Assembly (NCBI RefSeq): GCF_000813985.1
Contig: NZ_JWLJ01000001.1
Location: 794,453-858,452 of the forward strand
From: Ruegeria sp. ANG-R
GTDB lineage: Bacteria; Pseudomonadota; Alphaproteobacteria; Rhodobacterales; Rhodobacteraceae
DNA: 64,000 bases
Direction: 5' to 3'
Under the pieces are notes generated by a model that saw only the letters and a program-made list of their open reading frames with translations, was not told where the DNA came from and did not search any database. Positions 52,909 through 62,963 of the stretch are shown piece after piece; position 1 is the stretch's first letter, and every line of letters begins with the position of its first letter. The position numbers and the translations under genes were made by a program.

Positions 52909-53942
52909 TCCACCCGCCAATGCAGCGGGAAGCCGGGGGCGAACACTGTGACTGGACCGTCTGCGCTTTCGATTTTGGCGGGATAGACAACCTCATCGCC
53001 TTTGGTCAGCGTTATGGTGTCGTCGTTCACCGGCAGGCGATAGAAGGCGGGGCCGTTGAGCGAAGCAAACGCCTCGAGTTTGTCCAGCGCCTCCGCGCGC
53101 TCGAACATTTCGGCAAGCAGTGACATCGTGTTCGTCGCGGTGAAGCAGCCTGCACAGCCACAGGCCATTTCCTTGTTGGCGTCCGTGTGCGGCGCGCTGT
53201 CTGTGCCAAGGAAGAAGCGCGCATCACCCGAAGTCGCTGCGGTCAGCAAGGCAAGGCGATGCTCTTCGCGCTTCGCGACCGGCAGGCAGTAGTAATGCGG
53301 CTTGATGCCACCCACAAGAATGTGGTTGCGGTTGATGATCAGGTGATGCGTCGTAATGGTCGCGCCCAGATCCGTCTCATTCGACTTTACGTAGTCCACA
53401 CCGTTTGACGTCGTGATGTGCTCCATCACCACGCGCAGCCCGGGCGTTGTCCTGCGGATCGGATCGAGAACGCGGTCGATGAACACGGCCTCACGATCAA
53501 AGATATCGATCTCGGCATCCGTGACTTCGCCGTGCACGCACAGCGGCAGACCGATCTCGGCCATCTTCTCCAGCACCGGGCGCACCTTGTCGAAATCGCG
53601 AACACCCGAAGAGGAATTGGTCGTTGCACCGGCTGGGTACAGCTTAACCGCTTTGACCAACCCGCTGGCATGTGCTGCGGCCACATCACCGGGGTCCGTG
53701 TCCTCGGTCAGGTAAAGCGTCATCAGCGGCTCGAACGCCATATCTTCCGGCAGGGCAGCCAGAATACGCTCGCGATAAGCTGCGGCGTGATCGCCCGTCA
53801 CGACAGGCGGAACCAGATTCGGCATTATGATGGCACGGCCAAAATGGCGAGCGGTTTCAGGCAGGACGGCTTTCAGCATCGCGCCATCGCGCAGATGCAG
53901 GTGCCAGTCATCGGGGCGGCGGATCGTCAGGGAATGGGTCAT
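52905..53942 (-). CDS. pyrC: Dihydroorotase (class II)
   Basis: A 345-residue zinc amidohydrolase for the third step of pyrimidine synthesis. It has metal ligands in [13 protein letters not shown], the carboxylated lysine in [18 protein letters not shown], the [11 protein letters not shown] strand and the catalytic Asp in [10 protein letters not shown]. Length fits the shorter E. coli-type PyrC. The start is at ATG 53942, and the end overlaps the MmgE/PrpD gene. Confidence 0.95.
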   Translation of the reverse strand: MTHSLTIRRPDDWHLHLRDGAMLKAVLPETARHFGRAIIMPNLVPPVVTGDHAAAYRERILAALPEDMAFEPLMTLYLTEDTDPGDVAAAHASGLVKAVKLYPAGATTNSSSGVRDFDKVRPVLEKMAEIGLPLCVHGEVTDAEIDIFDREAVFIDRVLDPIRRTTPGLRVVMEHITTSNGVDYVKSNETDLGATITTHHLIINRNHILVGGIKPHYYCLPVAKREEHRLALLTAATSGDARFFLGTDSAPHTDANKEMACGCAGCFTATNTMSLLAEMFERAEALDKLEAFASLNGPAFYRLPVNDDTITLTKGDEVVYPAKIESADGPVTVFAPGFPLHWRVD

Positions 53943-54088
53943 GGCCCCGGGCTAGCACAGCCGCTTGGGTGGTGAAAGACCCTCTGACCCTTGCCGATGA
54001 GACGGATCGTCGTAAGTCACTGACGGACGGCGGTCTTGACCTCTGGTGGTGGTCATGACCTGTTGGGGCGGAGAAAAAAGGGAACCTC

Positions 54089-54997
54089 ATGACACAACCA
54101 AACTCCATCGATGCCGTGCAGGACCTTTTGGGCTCGGAGGGTTACGTCTGTGGCCGGGCTTTGGCGACGGTTGTGTTTCTTTCGCTGAAACTTGGTCGGC
54201 CGCTGTTTCTGGAGGGCGAGGCGGGCGTTGGTAAGACCGAAATTGCCAAGGCGCTGGCCGCGGGGCTTGGGCGCCGCTTGATCCGTTTGCAGTGTTACGA
54301 AGGGCTTGATGCGTCCTCGGCAGTTTACGAGTGGAACTTTCCCGCGCAGATGGTCGCCATTCGAACCGCCGAAGCCTCGGGCGGCGCGGATCGGGGCGTA
54401 TTGCAGTCCGAACTGTTCTCGGATGACTACCTGATTGAGCGCCCTTTGCTGCAGGCGATGCGCCCCGAGTCGGGTGGTGCGCCCGTTTTACTGATAGATG
54501 AGTTGGATCGAACCGATGAGCCCTTTGAGGCTTTTCTGCTGGAAGCGCTCAGCGACTTTCAGGTCACGATCCCCGAACTTGGCACCATTAAAGCGCCCGA
54601 ACCGCCCATCGTGATCGTCACCTCGAACCGCACGCGCGAGGTCCATGATGCGTTGAAACGCCGCTGCCTTTATCACTGGGTCGACTACCCGGACTTTGCC
54701 CGCGAAATCGAAATCCTGCACGCCCGCGCGCCCGAAGCGGCAGAAGCGCTGAGCCGCGAGGTTGTGGCCTTTGTTCAGCGTCTGCGCACCGAGGACCTGT
54801 TCAAGAAACCCGGCGTCGCCGAAACCATCGACTGGGCCAAATGCCTGCTGGCGCTTGATGTCATCAACCTCAGCCCCGAAGTCATCGGCGACACGTTGGG
54901 GGCCATCCTGAAATACCAGGACGACATCCAAAAGCTGCAAGGGTCCGAAGCCAAGCGTATTCTCGATCAGGCGAAAGCTGATCTCGAACCGGCCTGA
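54089..54997 (+). CDS. MoxR-type AAA ATPase (CoxD-like)
   Basis: A 302-residue AAA+ ATPase: Walker A LEGEAGVGKTEIAKALA, Walker B LLIDELDRTDEPFEAFLLEAL, sensor 1 IVTSNRTRE. In aerobic CO dehydrogenase clusters the CoxD ATPase works with the VWA protein CoxE to mature the molybdenum-copper or molybdenum site. The next gene is CoxE-like and molybdenum hydroxylase genes follow, supporting that role. A purine-rich GGGAAC site precedes ATG 54089. Confidence 0.88.
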   Translation: MTQPNSIDAVQDLLGSEGYVCGRALATVVFLSLKLGRPLFLEGEAGVGKTEIAKALAAGLGRRLIRLQCYEGLDASSAVYEWNFPAQMVAIRTAEASGGADRGVLQSELFSDDYLIERPLLQAMRPESGGAPVLLIDELDRTDEPFEAFLLEALSDFQVTIPELGTIKAPEPPIVIVTSNRTREVHDALKRRCLYHWVDYPDFAREIEILHARAPEAAEALSREVVAFVQRLRTEDLFKKPGVAETIDWAKCLLALDVINLSPEVIGDTLGAILKYQDDIQKLQGSEAKRILDQAKADLEPA

Positions 54998-55031
54998 TGC
55001 GTCATCCGGTTGTAGATATTTCGAGGGTTTG

Positions 55032-56288
55032 ATGGCCGAACAACTCACGCTTGATATTCCAGACAACCCCAAGCTGGCACAAAACATCACGCATTTCGCT
55101 CGCGCCTTGCGTAAAGCAGGCTTGCCGATCGGAACCGGGCGGGTGATCGATGCGATCCGTGCGGTGCAGGCTGCGGGGTTCACCGAGAAACGAGATTTCT
55201 ACTGGACGCTACACGCGTGTTTCGTGAACCGGCCAGAACACCGGACCGTCTTCGCACAGGTCTTTCGATTGTACTGGCGCGACCCGCGCTATCTTGAACA
55301 CATGATGTCGATGATGCTGCCTGCCATTCGGGGCGTGCAAGAGGAACGCAAAGCGGATGCGGCGGAAAAACGCGCGGCTGAGGCGCTCTTGGATGGCGTC
55401 GAACGCGACTCGCCCGAAACGACCGAACAGGAAGCGGAAAGCGAGATTGAAATTGACGCGACCCAGACCGCGTCATCCGAAGAACGCTTGCGCAACCTCG
55501 ATTTCGAGCAGATGAGTACATCCGAGATTGCGCAGGCCAAACGCCTCCTTTCGCGGCTGACCTTGCCGGTCAAACCCATCGAGTCGCGACGTGGGCAAGC
55601 CAATCATCTCGGTAACCGCATCGACCGCGCCCGAACCCTCAGATCCGCCATGCGGCAGGGCGGCGAACTACACGACATCGCGCGCCTGCACCCCAAACCG
55701 CGCTGGCCCAATTTGGTGGCGCTGTGCGATATCTCCGGTTCGATGAGCCAGTACAGCCGCATCATCCTGCATTTCCTGCACTCGGTTTCGAACGCAAAGG
55801 GCGCAGGCTGGGCCAAGGTGCACGCGTTTACATTCGGGACCCGGCTCACCAACATCACCCGTCACCTGCACCAGCGCGACGTTGACGCGGCGCTGGCCGC
55901 TGCCGGGGCCGAGGCACAGGATTGGGAGGGCGGAACCCGGATCGGAGAGTGCCTGCACCAGTTTAACCGCGACTGGTCGCGGCGTGTTATGGGACAGGGG
56001 GCGGTGGTGTTGCTGATCACCGATGGGCTCGAGCGGGGCGACCCGGATTTGCTGAAAAAAGAAATTGAACGCCTGCATCTGTCGTCGCGGCGTTTGATCT
56101 GGCTGAACCCGCTGCTGCGTTGGGACGGGTTCGCACCGAAAGCGCAAGGGGTGGTGACGATGCTCCCGCATGTCGATAGCTTCCGCGCCGGGCATTCGAT
56201 TGCGTCGCTGGAAGATTTGGCCTCCGTGATCTCGCAGCCCGATGATCAGGGGCAGAAAGCGCGGCTGATGGCCGCGCTCTCCGATTAG
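55032..56288 (+). CDS. VWA-domain protein (CoxE-like)
   Basis: A 418-residue cytoplasmic protein. The C-terminal VWA domain has the MIDAS motif CDISGSMSQYS (about 240) and ITDGLERGDPDLL. The middle carries a long acidic stretch (about 100-155). Together with the preceding MoxR ATPase it forms a CoxD/CoxE pair that helps mature molybdenum hydroxylases. ATG 55032 with GAGGG upstream; the preceding TTG is also in frame. Confidence 0.88.
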   Translation: MAEQLTLDIPDNPKLAQNITHFARALRKAGLPIGTGRVIDAIRAVQAAGFTEKRDFYWTLHACFVNRPEHRTVFAQVFRLYWRDPRYLEHMMSMMLPAIRGVQEERKADAAEKRAAEALLDGVERDSPETTEQEAESEIEIDATQTASSEERLRNLDFEQMSTSEIAQAKRLLSRLTLPVKPIESRRGQANHLGNRIDRARTLRSAMRQGGELHDIARLHPKPRWPNLVALCDISGSMSQYSRIILHFLHSVSNAKGAGWAKVHAFTFGTRLTNITRHLHQRDVDAALAAAGAEAQDWEGGTRIGECLHQFNRDWSRRVMGQGAVVLLITDGLERGDPDLLKKEIERLHLSSRRLIWLNPLLRWDGFAPKAQGVVTMLPHVDSFRAGHSIASLEDLASVISQPDDQGQKARLMAALSD

Positions 56289-56291
56289 CCG

Positions 56292-56792
56292 TTACGACAG
56301 CTGTTCTTCATTGCATTTACGGGCCATTTCCATGGCTTTGTAGGTGCCGGTCAGATCGACGGTGAAGGCGAACTCTTTTTCCGGGAATACGATCATCACC
56401 TCTTTCTTGGCCAGATCTTCGGCGAATTGCGGATCATCGGACAGAACGTATCCGCCTGAATAGCCCTTGGTGATGTTTCCTTTCATGCCGGTGGCCTCAC
56501 CGACATAGAGGTCGTCACCCAGAAGGATGGCGACAGCCTCTTTCTCGCCTTTCTTGATGTTGGTTTTGGCTTTGGTGAAAACGCCCACATAGCCAACGCC
56601 GCGATCTTCAGTCAGGCCCATCTGTACAACGTTTTCCGCGTCATCGACCGCTTCGATCAGGCAGGATTTCTTGTCCTGATCGATGAAGACCTTCCAGCCC
56701 TCAACTTCACCGTACTTCAGAAATGTGTCAGCCCAACCGGCGCTGGCAGCCATCATGCCAATCGCCGTTCCCAGTGTAAGAATGCGTTTCAA
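56292..56792 (-). CDS. Secreted protein of unknown function
   Basis: A 166-residue protein with a signal peptide (KRILTLGTAIGMMAASAGWA) and a soluble domain starting DTFLKYGEVEGWKVFID. Two cysteines (CLIEAV and RKCNEEQ) could form a disulfide. I do not recognise a family; the style is of the Invasion-associated locus B-like or general Rhodobacteraceae periplasmic hypotheticals. It most likely starts at TTG 56792, since GGAGA lies eight bases upstream; longer readings bury the signal peptide. It runs against the cox-like genes, so it is probably unrelated. Confidence 0.7.
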   Translation of the reverse strand: MKRILTLGTAIGMMAASAGWADTFLKYGEVEGWKVFIDQDKKSCLIEAVDDAENVVQMGLTEDRGVGYVGVFTKAKTNIKKGEKEAVAILLGDDLYVGEATGMKGNITKGYSGGYVLSDDPQFAEDLAKKEVMIVFPEKEFAFTVDLTGTYKAMEMARKCNEEQLS

Positions 56793-56998
56793 CTGTTTGT
56801 CTCCGCTTTGAAATATGTAGGGGTGATTCCAAGCATGGCCCGGAATTGTCCGAAGGCTAGGATGCGGCCCCACAACAATCAATGCTTTGTGAATGTGAAA
56901 TCAAAATCGGCTTGTTAGCGCCGGAAATCCCGCCCTATGACCGCTTTTCATTGCGATAAACCTAACTATGTTGAACCGAAGCACGGTCGGAGGTCTCA

Positions 56999-57967
56999 AT
57001 GGAACGATTCGACAACAGCCCGGAAACCGCATTGAAATGGTATCGCGCCGACAAAGGGGCGGCTTTGGCCACCGTGGTCGAAACCTGGGGCAGCGCGCCG
57101 CGTCGAGTTGGCGCGCAGCTGGTTATCGCCGGTGACGGTCGGATTGAGGGATCGGTCTCGGGCGGATGCGTCGAGGGGGCTGTGATTGTCGAGGCATTGG
57201 AAGCCATCGAGGAAGGTGAGGCGCGGCTGCTGGAATTTGGGGTAAGCGATGAAGATGCATTTGCGGTTGGATTGGCCTGCGGAGGGACGATCCGCGTCCT
57301 CGTTGAGCCGATCGGCAGCGTCATGCCCGAACCGATGTTGGCCGAACTGGTAGCGGCGCGGGCGCGGCGGGACCCTCTGGCTTATGAAGTCAATGTTGAA
57401 ACCGGCCATCGCGCACTTCGCCGCAACGCCTATGCCGAGCGCTTGCGCATGGACAGGTCCGGGTTCGAGGAGGATGGCCAAACCTTTGTCGCAGTCCACA
57501 ATCCTCCGCTTCGGTTGATCGTGGTCGGAGCTGTGCACATCGCGCAGGCGCTGGTGCCGATGGCACGGATCGCAGGATATGACCCGGCGATTGTCGACCC
57601 GCGCGAGGCATTTGCCTCGGATACACGCTTCCCCGGAGAAACCGTCCTGACGGATTGGCCGGATGAGGCTGTGTCCAAGCTGGGTCTCGACGCGCGAACA
57701 GCGCTCGTTCTGTTAACCCATGATCCCAAATTGGACGACCCCGCGCTTCAGGCCGCTTTGTCGGCCAACGTGTTTTATATCGGCGCTCTTGGCTCCAAAC
57801 GCACACATTCCAAACGTATCGACCGGATGAAACAGGCGGGTTTCACGGACGAACAGATTGCGCGGATTCACGGGCCGGTCGGTCTGGGTATCGGCGCGGC
57901 CAGCCCGTCCGAGATCGCAGTGGCCGTTCTTGCGCAAATGACTGCGGTTCTGCGGGGCAAAGCGTGA
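56999..57967 (+). CDS. XdhC/CoxF-type molybdenum-cofactor insertion protein
   Basis: A 322-residue XdhC family protein. The N-terminal part has ALATVVETWGSAPRRVGAQLVIAGDG and GSVSGGCVEGAVIVEA with the conserved cysteine, then LACGGTIRVLVEP. The C-terminal Rossmann domain has LIVVGAVHIAQALVPMA and YIGALGSKRTHSKRIDRM. XdhC proteins bind sulfurated molybdenum cofactor and hand it to the target hydroxylase. It is followed by a MoeA-like gene (GTGA overlap) and coxSLM, its likely client. Confidence 0.9.
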   Translation: MERFDNSPETALKWYRADKGAALATVVETWGSAPRRVGAQLVIAGDGRIEGSVSGGCVEGAVIVEALEAIEEGEARLLEFGVSDEDAFAVGLACGGTIRVLVEPIGSVMPEPMLAELVAARARRDPLAYEVNVETGHRALRRNAYAERLRMDRSGFEEDGQTFVAVHNPPLRLIVVGAVHIAQALVPMARIAGYDPAIVDPREAFASDTRFPGETVLTDWPDEAVSKLGLDARTALVLLTHDPKLDDPALQAALSANVFYIGALGSKRTHSKRIDRMKQAGFTDEQIARIHGPVGLGIGAASPSEIAVAVLAQMTAVLRGKA

Positions 57968-58965
57968 AGTTTGGGTCAGTTCCTTTGTCCGACGCTTATG
58001 GCGCCATTCTGGCCCATTCGGTCAAAGTGGGTGATCGCAAGTTGCGAAAAGGTGTGACGCTGTCGCCCGGACATATTGCCGATCTTCAGCAAGCCGGTCT
58101 GGCAGAGGTAACTGTCGCCCGGATGGAACCCGGCGATTGCCACGAGGATGAGGCGGCGGCAATGCTGGCGGCGGCCCTTGTCCCGAATCCGGTCGGGGCC
58201 AATCTACGCGTCACCGAAGCGTTTACCGGACGGGTCAACCTGTTGGCCGACGGGCCGGGCGTGGCGGTCCTGGATACCGATGCCTTGCAACGTTTCAATC
58301 AGGTCAATCCGATGATCACAGTCGCGACGGTGCCGCAATATCAGCAGATGACAACAGGTGGCATGGTGGCGACGATCAAGGTGATTTCCTATGCCGTGCC
58401 TGAATCCGACGTGCAAAGCGCGGTACAACAAGCGCAGGATACTATCCGACTAGAAACTCCCAAGCACAAGAGTGCTGGCCTGATCGTGACAGAAATTGCT
58501 GGCGGGCCGTCCAATGAAAAAGGTATCGCCGCCATCCGTGGTCGGGTTGAGGCATTGGGCATGGACCTGTCCGACGTTCAGGTCGTGCCGCATCGGATGG
58601 GCGATCTCGCAGCGTCGCTTTCTTGCATCCGCGGCGAGATTGTCATGATTTTAACTGGGTCGGCAACATCGGATGAAAACGATGTGGCGCCAGCCTCTGT
58701 ACGGGCCGCAGGTGGTGCCATTGACCGGTTCGGGATGCCCGTAGATCCCGGGAACCTTCTGTTTCTGGGTTTTTTGCGCGACCGCCCGGTTATCGGTTTG
58801 CCCGGATGCGCCCGCTCACCCGCGTTGAACGGGGCGGATTGGGTGTTGTCTCGCGTCGCTTGCGGGGTCGAGACGACGGGCGCTGACATAGCCGCGATGG
58901 GGGTCGGCGGGCTGTTGAAGGAAATTCCGACCCGGCCACAGCCACGCGCCGCCAGAGAAAAGTGA
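57964..58965 (+). CDS. Molybdopterin-binding (MoeA/MogA-like) protein
   Basis: A 333-residue protein with a MoeA-like N-terminal half (GAILAHSVKVGDRKLRKGVTLSPGHIADLQQAGLAEVTVARM) and a C-terminal MPT-binding domain (VILTGSATSDENDVAPASVRAAGG). It resembles the molybdopterin-binding part that is often fused to a MobA-type nucleotidyltransferase (CTP:Mo-cofactor), here without that fusion. It probably delivers Mo cofactor to the neighbouring hydroxylase. GTG start, overlapping the XdhC gene. Confidence 0.82.
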   Translation: MKFGSVPLSDAYGAILAHSVKVGDRKLRKGVTLSPGHIADLQQAGLAEVTVARMEPGDCHEDEAAAMLAAALVPNPVGANLRVTEAFTGRVNLLADGPGVAVLDTDALQRFNQVNPMITVATVPQYQQMTTGGMVATIKVISYAVPESDVQSAVQQAQDTIRLETPKHKSAGLIVTEIAGGPSNEKGIAAIRGRVEALGMDLSDVQVVPHRMGDLAASLSCIRGEIVMILTGSATSDENDVAPASVRAAGGAIDRFGMPVDPGNLLFLGFLRDRPVIGLPGCARSPALNGADWVLSRVACGVETTGADIAAMGVGGLLKEIPTRPQPRAAREK

Positions 58966-58968
58966 CGT

Positions 58969-58986
58969 AAGGGCATTTTTGCCCTT
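58969..58986 (+). repeat. Small hairpin after the MoeA-like gene
   Basis: AAGGGCA (58969-58975) pairs with TGCCCTT (58980-58986) around TTTT, three bases after the stop codon. It is followed by a pyrimidine-rich stretch but no long T run. It could partly terminate transcription before coxS. Confidence 0.45.
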
Positions 58987-59120
58987 CCCTTCGCTTATGC
59001 CATCATCAGAAGGCTGAGTAGAGAAGTTGTGGAAAAAACGGGCAAATATTTTTGTTCTCAAACAAAATTTCCCGTGTTTAACTCGGGGCCAAGGGAAAAA
59101 CACTAAATTGGGAGGATTTC

Positions 59121-59606
59121 ATGACACAGGTCTCGATGACCGTGAACGGTAAAGCCGTTAGCGGTGACGTTGAAGGCCGGACGCTATTGTCCAGCTTTTT
59201 GCGTGATCATCTGTCACTGACCGGGACGCATGTCGGATGCGATACGGCGCAATGCGGCGCCTGCGTGGTGCATGTGAATGGCGAGGCGATCAAATCCTGC
59301 AACATGCTGGCGCTCGAAGCTGACGGTGCGGATGTGGGCACGATTGAGGGGCAGGCTGCAGAAGATGGCGCGCTGAATGTCATTCAGCAGGCCTTCCAGG
59401 ATCATCACGGGTTGCAATGCGGATTCTGTACGCCGGGCATGGTGATGAGCGCTGCTGCACTGCTCAAGGAAAATCCGCGCCCGACCGAAGGCGAAATTCG
59501 CAAATACCTTGAGGGCAATCTGTGCCGGTGCACGGGCTATCACAACATCGTCAAGGCGATCATGGCTGCATCTGGCCAGGACGTTTCCAGCATCGCCGCC
59601 GAGTGA
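59121..59606 (+). CDS. coxS: Aerobic CO-dehydrogenase-like small [2Fe-2S] subunit
   Basis: A 161-residue iron-sulfur subunit. The plant ferredoxin-type cluster is bound by [15 protein letters not shown] and a following Cys, and the second cluster by [11 protein letters not shown] and [10 protein letters not shown]. It passes electrons from the molybdenum site to FAD. GGGAGGA lies before ATG. Gene order S-L-M is that of form II enzymes; form I (true CODH) is M-S-L. Confidence 0.93.
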   Translation: MTQVSMTVNGKAVSGDVEGRTLLSSFLRDHLSLTGTHVGCDTAQCGACVVHVNGEAIKSCNMLALEADGADVGTIEGQAAEDGALNVIQQAFQDHHGLQCGFCTPGMVMSAAALLKENPRPTEGEIRKYLEGNLCRCTGYHNIVKAIMAASGQDVSSIAAE

Positions 59607-59613
59607 GGCGGGT

Positions 59614-59636
59614 AAGAATTTTCGACGAAAATTCTT
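59614..59636. repeat. Perfect palindrome between coxS and coxL
   Basis: AAGAATTTTCG and its exact reverse complement flank a single A. It lies 7 bp after the coxS stop and 21 bp before the coxL start. It resembles a repetitive extragenic palindrome I associate with Rhodobacteraceae. It would form a stable mRNA hairpin, perhaps changing the ratio of subunits made. Confidence 0.65.
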
Positions 59637-59657
59637 TTCCAGGGAGGAGAACAAGCA

Positions 59658-62018
59658 ATGCCCAAAGACAGTGGCATCGGAGCCAGTTCCAAGCGGCGCG
59701 AGGACGTACGCTTTCTGACCGGAGCAGGCAATTACACCGACGACATCAACGTACATGGCCAGGCCTATGTGCATTTTCTGCGGTCCGACATCGCACATGG
59801 CCGGATCACCAATATCGACACCTCCGCGGCCGAGGGTATGCCGGGGGTGGTGAAGGTGTTCACCGGCAAGGACTTTGAGGGCGTGGGCGGAATGCCCTGC
59901 GGCTGGGAAGTCACCGACCGACACGGTGCTCCAATGCAGGAACCACCGCATCCCATTCTGGCGCAAGGCAAGGTCCGCCATGTAGGCGATCCCATTGCCG
60001 CTGTTGTGGCAGACAGTCTTGAACAAGCCCGCGATGCCGCCGAAGCGATTGAGGTGGATATCGAAGAACTGTCGGCCGTTCTGGATATGAAAGCCGCAGC
60101 GCAGGAGGGCGCGACGCTTATCCATGAGGATCTGAAGAACAACATCTGCTATGACTGGCATCTGGGCGAAGAAGACAACAACAAGGTCAACGAGGTCTTT
60201 GCCAACGCGGCCCATGTCACCACTCTGGATCTGATCAACAACCGCCTGGTCGCAAACCCGATGGAGCCGCGCGTGGCCGTGGCCGAGTACAGCCGGGGTA
60301 CAGATGAGTACACGCTCTACACCACCTCGCAGAACCCGCATGTGATCCGGCTGCTGATGTGCGCCTTTGTTCTGGGCTTGCCTGAGCACAAGGTGCGGGT
60401 GGTCGCTCCGGACGTGGGCGGTGGCTTTGGCACCAAGATTTTCCACTATGCGGAAGAGGCATTCTGTACCTTCGCCGCCAAGGCCTGCAACCGCCCGGTA
60501 AAATGGACCGCCAGCCGGTCCGAGGCGTTTATGTCGGATGCGCAAGGTCGTGATCACGTCAGTACAATTGAGCTCGCGTTGGATGCGGATAACAATTTCA
60601 CAGGTCTGCGCACCAATACCTATGCGAATCTGGGAGCGTATTTGTCGACCTTCTCGAGCTCGGTTCCTACCTGGCTGCATGGCACTTTGATGGCGGGCAA
60701 CTACAAGACGCCGGTCATTCAGGTGAATGTGAAGGCAATGTTCACCAACACGGTGCCAGTCGATGCCTATCGCGGTGCGGGTCGGCCAGAGGCGACCTAT
60801 CAGTTGGAGCGCGTCATCGACAAAGCAGCTCGTGAGTTGGGCGTTGATCCGATTGCTCTGCGTCGCCAGAATTTCATCACCCAATTCCCCTATGACACGC
60901 CGGTCGCGCTGACCTATGACACCGGGGATTACAACGGGACGATGGACAAGCTTGAGGCCGCAGCCGATCTGGCTGGCTTTGCCGCACGACGTGCACAGAG
61001 TGAGGCCAATGGCAAGCTGCGCGGTCTCGGCGTCAATTGCTATATCGAGGCCTGCGGCATCGCGCCATCGAACATCGTTGGTATGCTGGGGGCCCGTGCG
61101 GGTCTCTATGATGCGGCGACGGTGCGGGTAAACGCCACCGGTTCGATCAGCGTCATGGTTGGCGCTCACAGCCACGGGCAGGGGCATGAGACCGCCTTTC
61201 CGCAGGTTGTGGCGGACATGATCGGCATCGATGAGTCGATGGTCGAGATTGTACATGGCGACACCTCGAAGATCCCGTTCGGCATGGGCACCTATGGCTC
61301 ACGCTCGCTGGCGGTTTGTGGTTCGGCCATGGTCAAGGCGACTGAAAAGGTAATCGACAAGGCCAAGAAGATCGCGGCTCATCTGCTCGAGGCTTCCGAG
61401 ACCGATATCGAACTGAAGGATGGTCAGTTCAGCGTCGCGGGTACCGACAAGTCTGTGGCCTGGGGTGATGTGACACTGACGGCCTATGTACCGCACAACT
61501 TCCCATTGGAGGTTGAGCCGGGGCTGGAGGAAACCGCGTTCTACGACCCGGCCAACTTTACCTTTCCGGCTGGTGCCTATGCCTGCGAGGTCGAAGTAGA
61601 CCCCGAGACCGGTCAGGTCAGCATCGAGAAGTTCACCGCCGCGGATGACTTTGGCAACATCGTCAATCCGATGATCGTGGACGGTCAGGTGCATGGCGGA
61701 ATTGGTCAGGGTATCGGTCAGGCGCTGCTGGAGAACTGCGCCTATGACGAGAACGGCCAACTGCTGAGCGCGTCCTTCATGGACTACGCCATGCCGCGCG
61801 CTGATGATCTGCCGTTCTATGCGGTCGATCATTCCAGTCAGACGCCTTGTACGCACAACCCGCTGGGTGTGAAGGGCTGCGGTGAGGCCGGAGCCATCGG
61901 TTCGCCGCCTGCCGTTGTCAACGCGGTCCTGGATGCGCTGAATTCGGGTGGCAGGGCGGTCGATCATATCGATATGCCGATGAGTCCATCGCGTGTCTGG
62001 ACGGCGATGCACGGTTGA
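59658..62018 (+). CDS. coxL: Form II CO-dehydrogenase-like molybdenum hydroxylase, large subunit
   Basis: A 786-residue xanthine-oxidase-family catalytic subunit binding the molybdopterin-cytosine cofactor. The active-site loop is AYRGAGR (370-376), the form II signature, and not the AYXCSFR of form I CO dehydrogenase. So the Mo-Cu cysteine is absent and CO may not be the substrate. Other motifs are [28 protein letters not shown] and the catalytic Glu in [22 protein letters not shown] precedes ATG. Substrates of form II enzymes are largely unproven. Confidence 0.9.
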   Translation: MPKDSGIGASSKRREDVRFLTGAGNYTDDINVHGQAYVHFLRSDIAHGRITNIDTSAAEGMPGVVKVFTGKDFEGVGGMPCGWEVTDRHGAPMQEPPHPILAQGKVRHVGDPIAAVVADSLEQARDAAEAIEVDIEELSAVLDMKAAAQEGATLIHEDLKNNICYDWHLGEEDNNKVNEVFANAAHVTTLDLINNRLVANPMEPRVAVAEYSRGTDEYTLYTTSQNPHVIRLLMCAFVLGLPEHKVRVVAPDVGGGFGTKIFHYAEEAFCTFAAKACNRPVKWTASRSEAFMSDAQGRDHVSTIELALDADNNFTGLRTNTYANLGAYLSTFSSSVPTWLHGTLMAGNYKTPVIQVNVKAMFTNTVPVDAYRGAGRPEATYQLERVIDKAARELGVDPIALRRQNFITQFPYDTPVALTYDTGDYNGTMDKLEAAADLAGFAARRAQSEANGKLRGLGVNCYIEACGIAPSNIVGMLGARAGLYDAATVRVNATGSISVMVGAHSHGQGHETAFPQVVADMIGIDESMVEIVHGDTSKIPFGMGTYGSRSLAVCGSAMVKATEKVIDKAKKIAAHLLEASETDIELKDGQFSVAGTDKSVAWGDVTLTAYVPHNFPLEVEPGLEETAFYDPANFTFPAGAYACEVEVDPETGQVSIEKFTAADDFGNIVNPMIVDGQVHGGIGQGIGQALLENCAYDENGQLLSASFMDYAMPRADDLPFYAVDHSSQTPCTHNPLGVKGCGEAGAIGSPPAVVNAVLDALNSGGRAVDHIDMPMSPSRVWTAMHG

Positions 62019-62029
62019 GAGGTTGGGGT

Positions 62030-62049
62030 GCGAGGGGTCAGCCCCTCGC
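62030..62049 (+). repeat. Hairpin between coxL and coxM
   Basis: GCGAGGGG and CCCCTCGC enclose a 4-base loop, 11 bp after the coxL stop. The following text, CCCCGGGATATTTATAGCCAGATG, looks like a dispersed intergenic element of Rhodobacteraceae. It may stabilise or attenuate the mRNA before coxM. Confidence 0.55.
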
Positions 62050-62113
62050 GCTCCCCGGGATATTTATAGCCAGATGAAGAGCGGGTTTGCGTTCTTCGGA
62101 AAGGAAAAGCGAA

Positions 62114-62905
62114 ATGTACAATTTCGAGTTTGAAAAGCCCTCGACCATCGCTGACGCGGTCGCCGCGTTGGGGGGTGAGGATGCGCAGGCGTTGGGGGGT
62201 GGGCAGACTCTGATCCCCACGTTGAAGCAACGGTTGGCAGCACCCTCAAAGCTGGTTTCGGTCAGTGGGATTGCCGAGATGCAGGGTGTCTGCGTTGAGG
62301 ATGATGGTTCGGTGGCCGTTGGTGGGGCCACGACCCACGCGCGTGTCGCAGCAGACGCGGCGCGCAGCTATCCGGCGTTGGCTGCGTTGGCTGGTCAGAT
62401 CGGTGATCCGGCAGTGCGCAATCGTGGCACCATCGGCGGTTCGGTTGCCAATAATGACCCGGCGGCCTGCTATCCGGCAGGCGTCCTGGGCTCGGGGGCG
62501 ACGATCGTGACCAATACGCGCCAGATGGCGGCGGATGACTTCTTTCAGGGCATGTTCACCACGGCTCTGGATGAAGGAGAGATTATCACTTCGATCCGCT
62601 TCCCGGTGCCGCAGGCCGCGAGTTATCAGAAGTTTTTGCAGCCGGCGTCCCGTTTCGCGCTGGTTGGGGTATACCTTGCCCGGTTCGCCGGCGGCGTGCG
62701 GGTTGCTGTGACCGGTGCGAGCGAAGACGGCGTATTCCGGTGGTCTGAAGCCGAGGAAGCTCTGAACAAGGACTTTCGCACTGATGCCCTGATGGGGTTG
62801 CGGATTAATCCGATGAACATGATCGGAGATTTGCATGGGAGCAAAGAGTACCGTGCACATCTGGTCAGCGTAATGACGAAACGCGCCGTCGAATCCTGCG
62901 CCTAA
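62114..62905 (+). CDS. coxM: Aerobic CO-dehydrogenase-like medium FAD subunit
   Basis: A 263-residue FAD-binding subunit. The N-terminal MYNFEFEKPSTIADAVAALGG, ALGGGQTLIPTLKQRLAAPS and the second FAD loop GTIGGSVANNDPAACYP are typical of CoxM. It accepts electrons from the small subunit and passes them on. AAGGAAAAG precedes ATG 62114. It closes the S-L-M set, and a terminator follows. Confidence 0.92.
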   Translation: MYNFEFEKPSTIADAVAALGGEDAQALGGGQTLIPTLKQRLAAPSKLVSVSGIAEMQGVCVEDDGSVAVGGATTHARVAADAARSYPALAALAGQIGDPAVRNRGTIGGSVANNDPAACYPAGVLGSGATIVTNTRQMAADDFFQGMFTTALDEGEIITSIRFPVPQAASYQKFLQPASRFALVGVYLARFAGGVRVAVTGASEDGVFRWSEAEEALNKDFRTDALMGLRINPMNMIGDLHGSKEYRAHLVSVMTKRAVESCA

Positions 62906-62922
62906 GCTGGTCTCCCGGCGTT

Positions 62923-62963
62923 TTAGGAGCCCCGGCGGATGCCCGGGGCTTCTAACGTTTTCT
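62923..62963 (+). terminator. Rho-independent terminator after coxM
   Basis: AGCCCCGG (62928-62935) and CCGGGGCT (62943-62950) form a stem that extends outward with TTAGG/TCTAA pairing, followed by GTTTTCTT. It overlaps the end of the convergent rpiR-like gene and may serve both strands. Confidence 0.8.

Noticed and set aside
59214..61256. Minus-strand open frame of 680 codons opposite coxS and coxL
   Set aside because: It is an antisense shadow: the composition is atypical, no motif is recognisable, and both genes on the other strand are certain.
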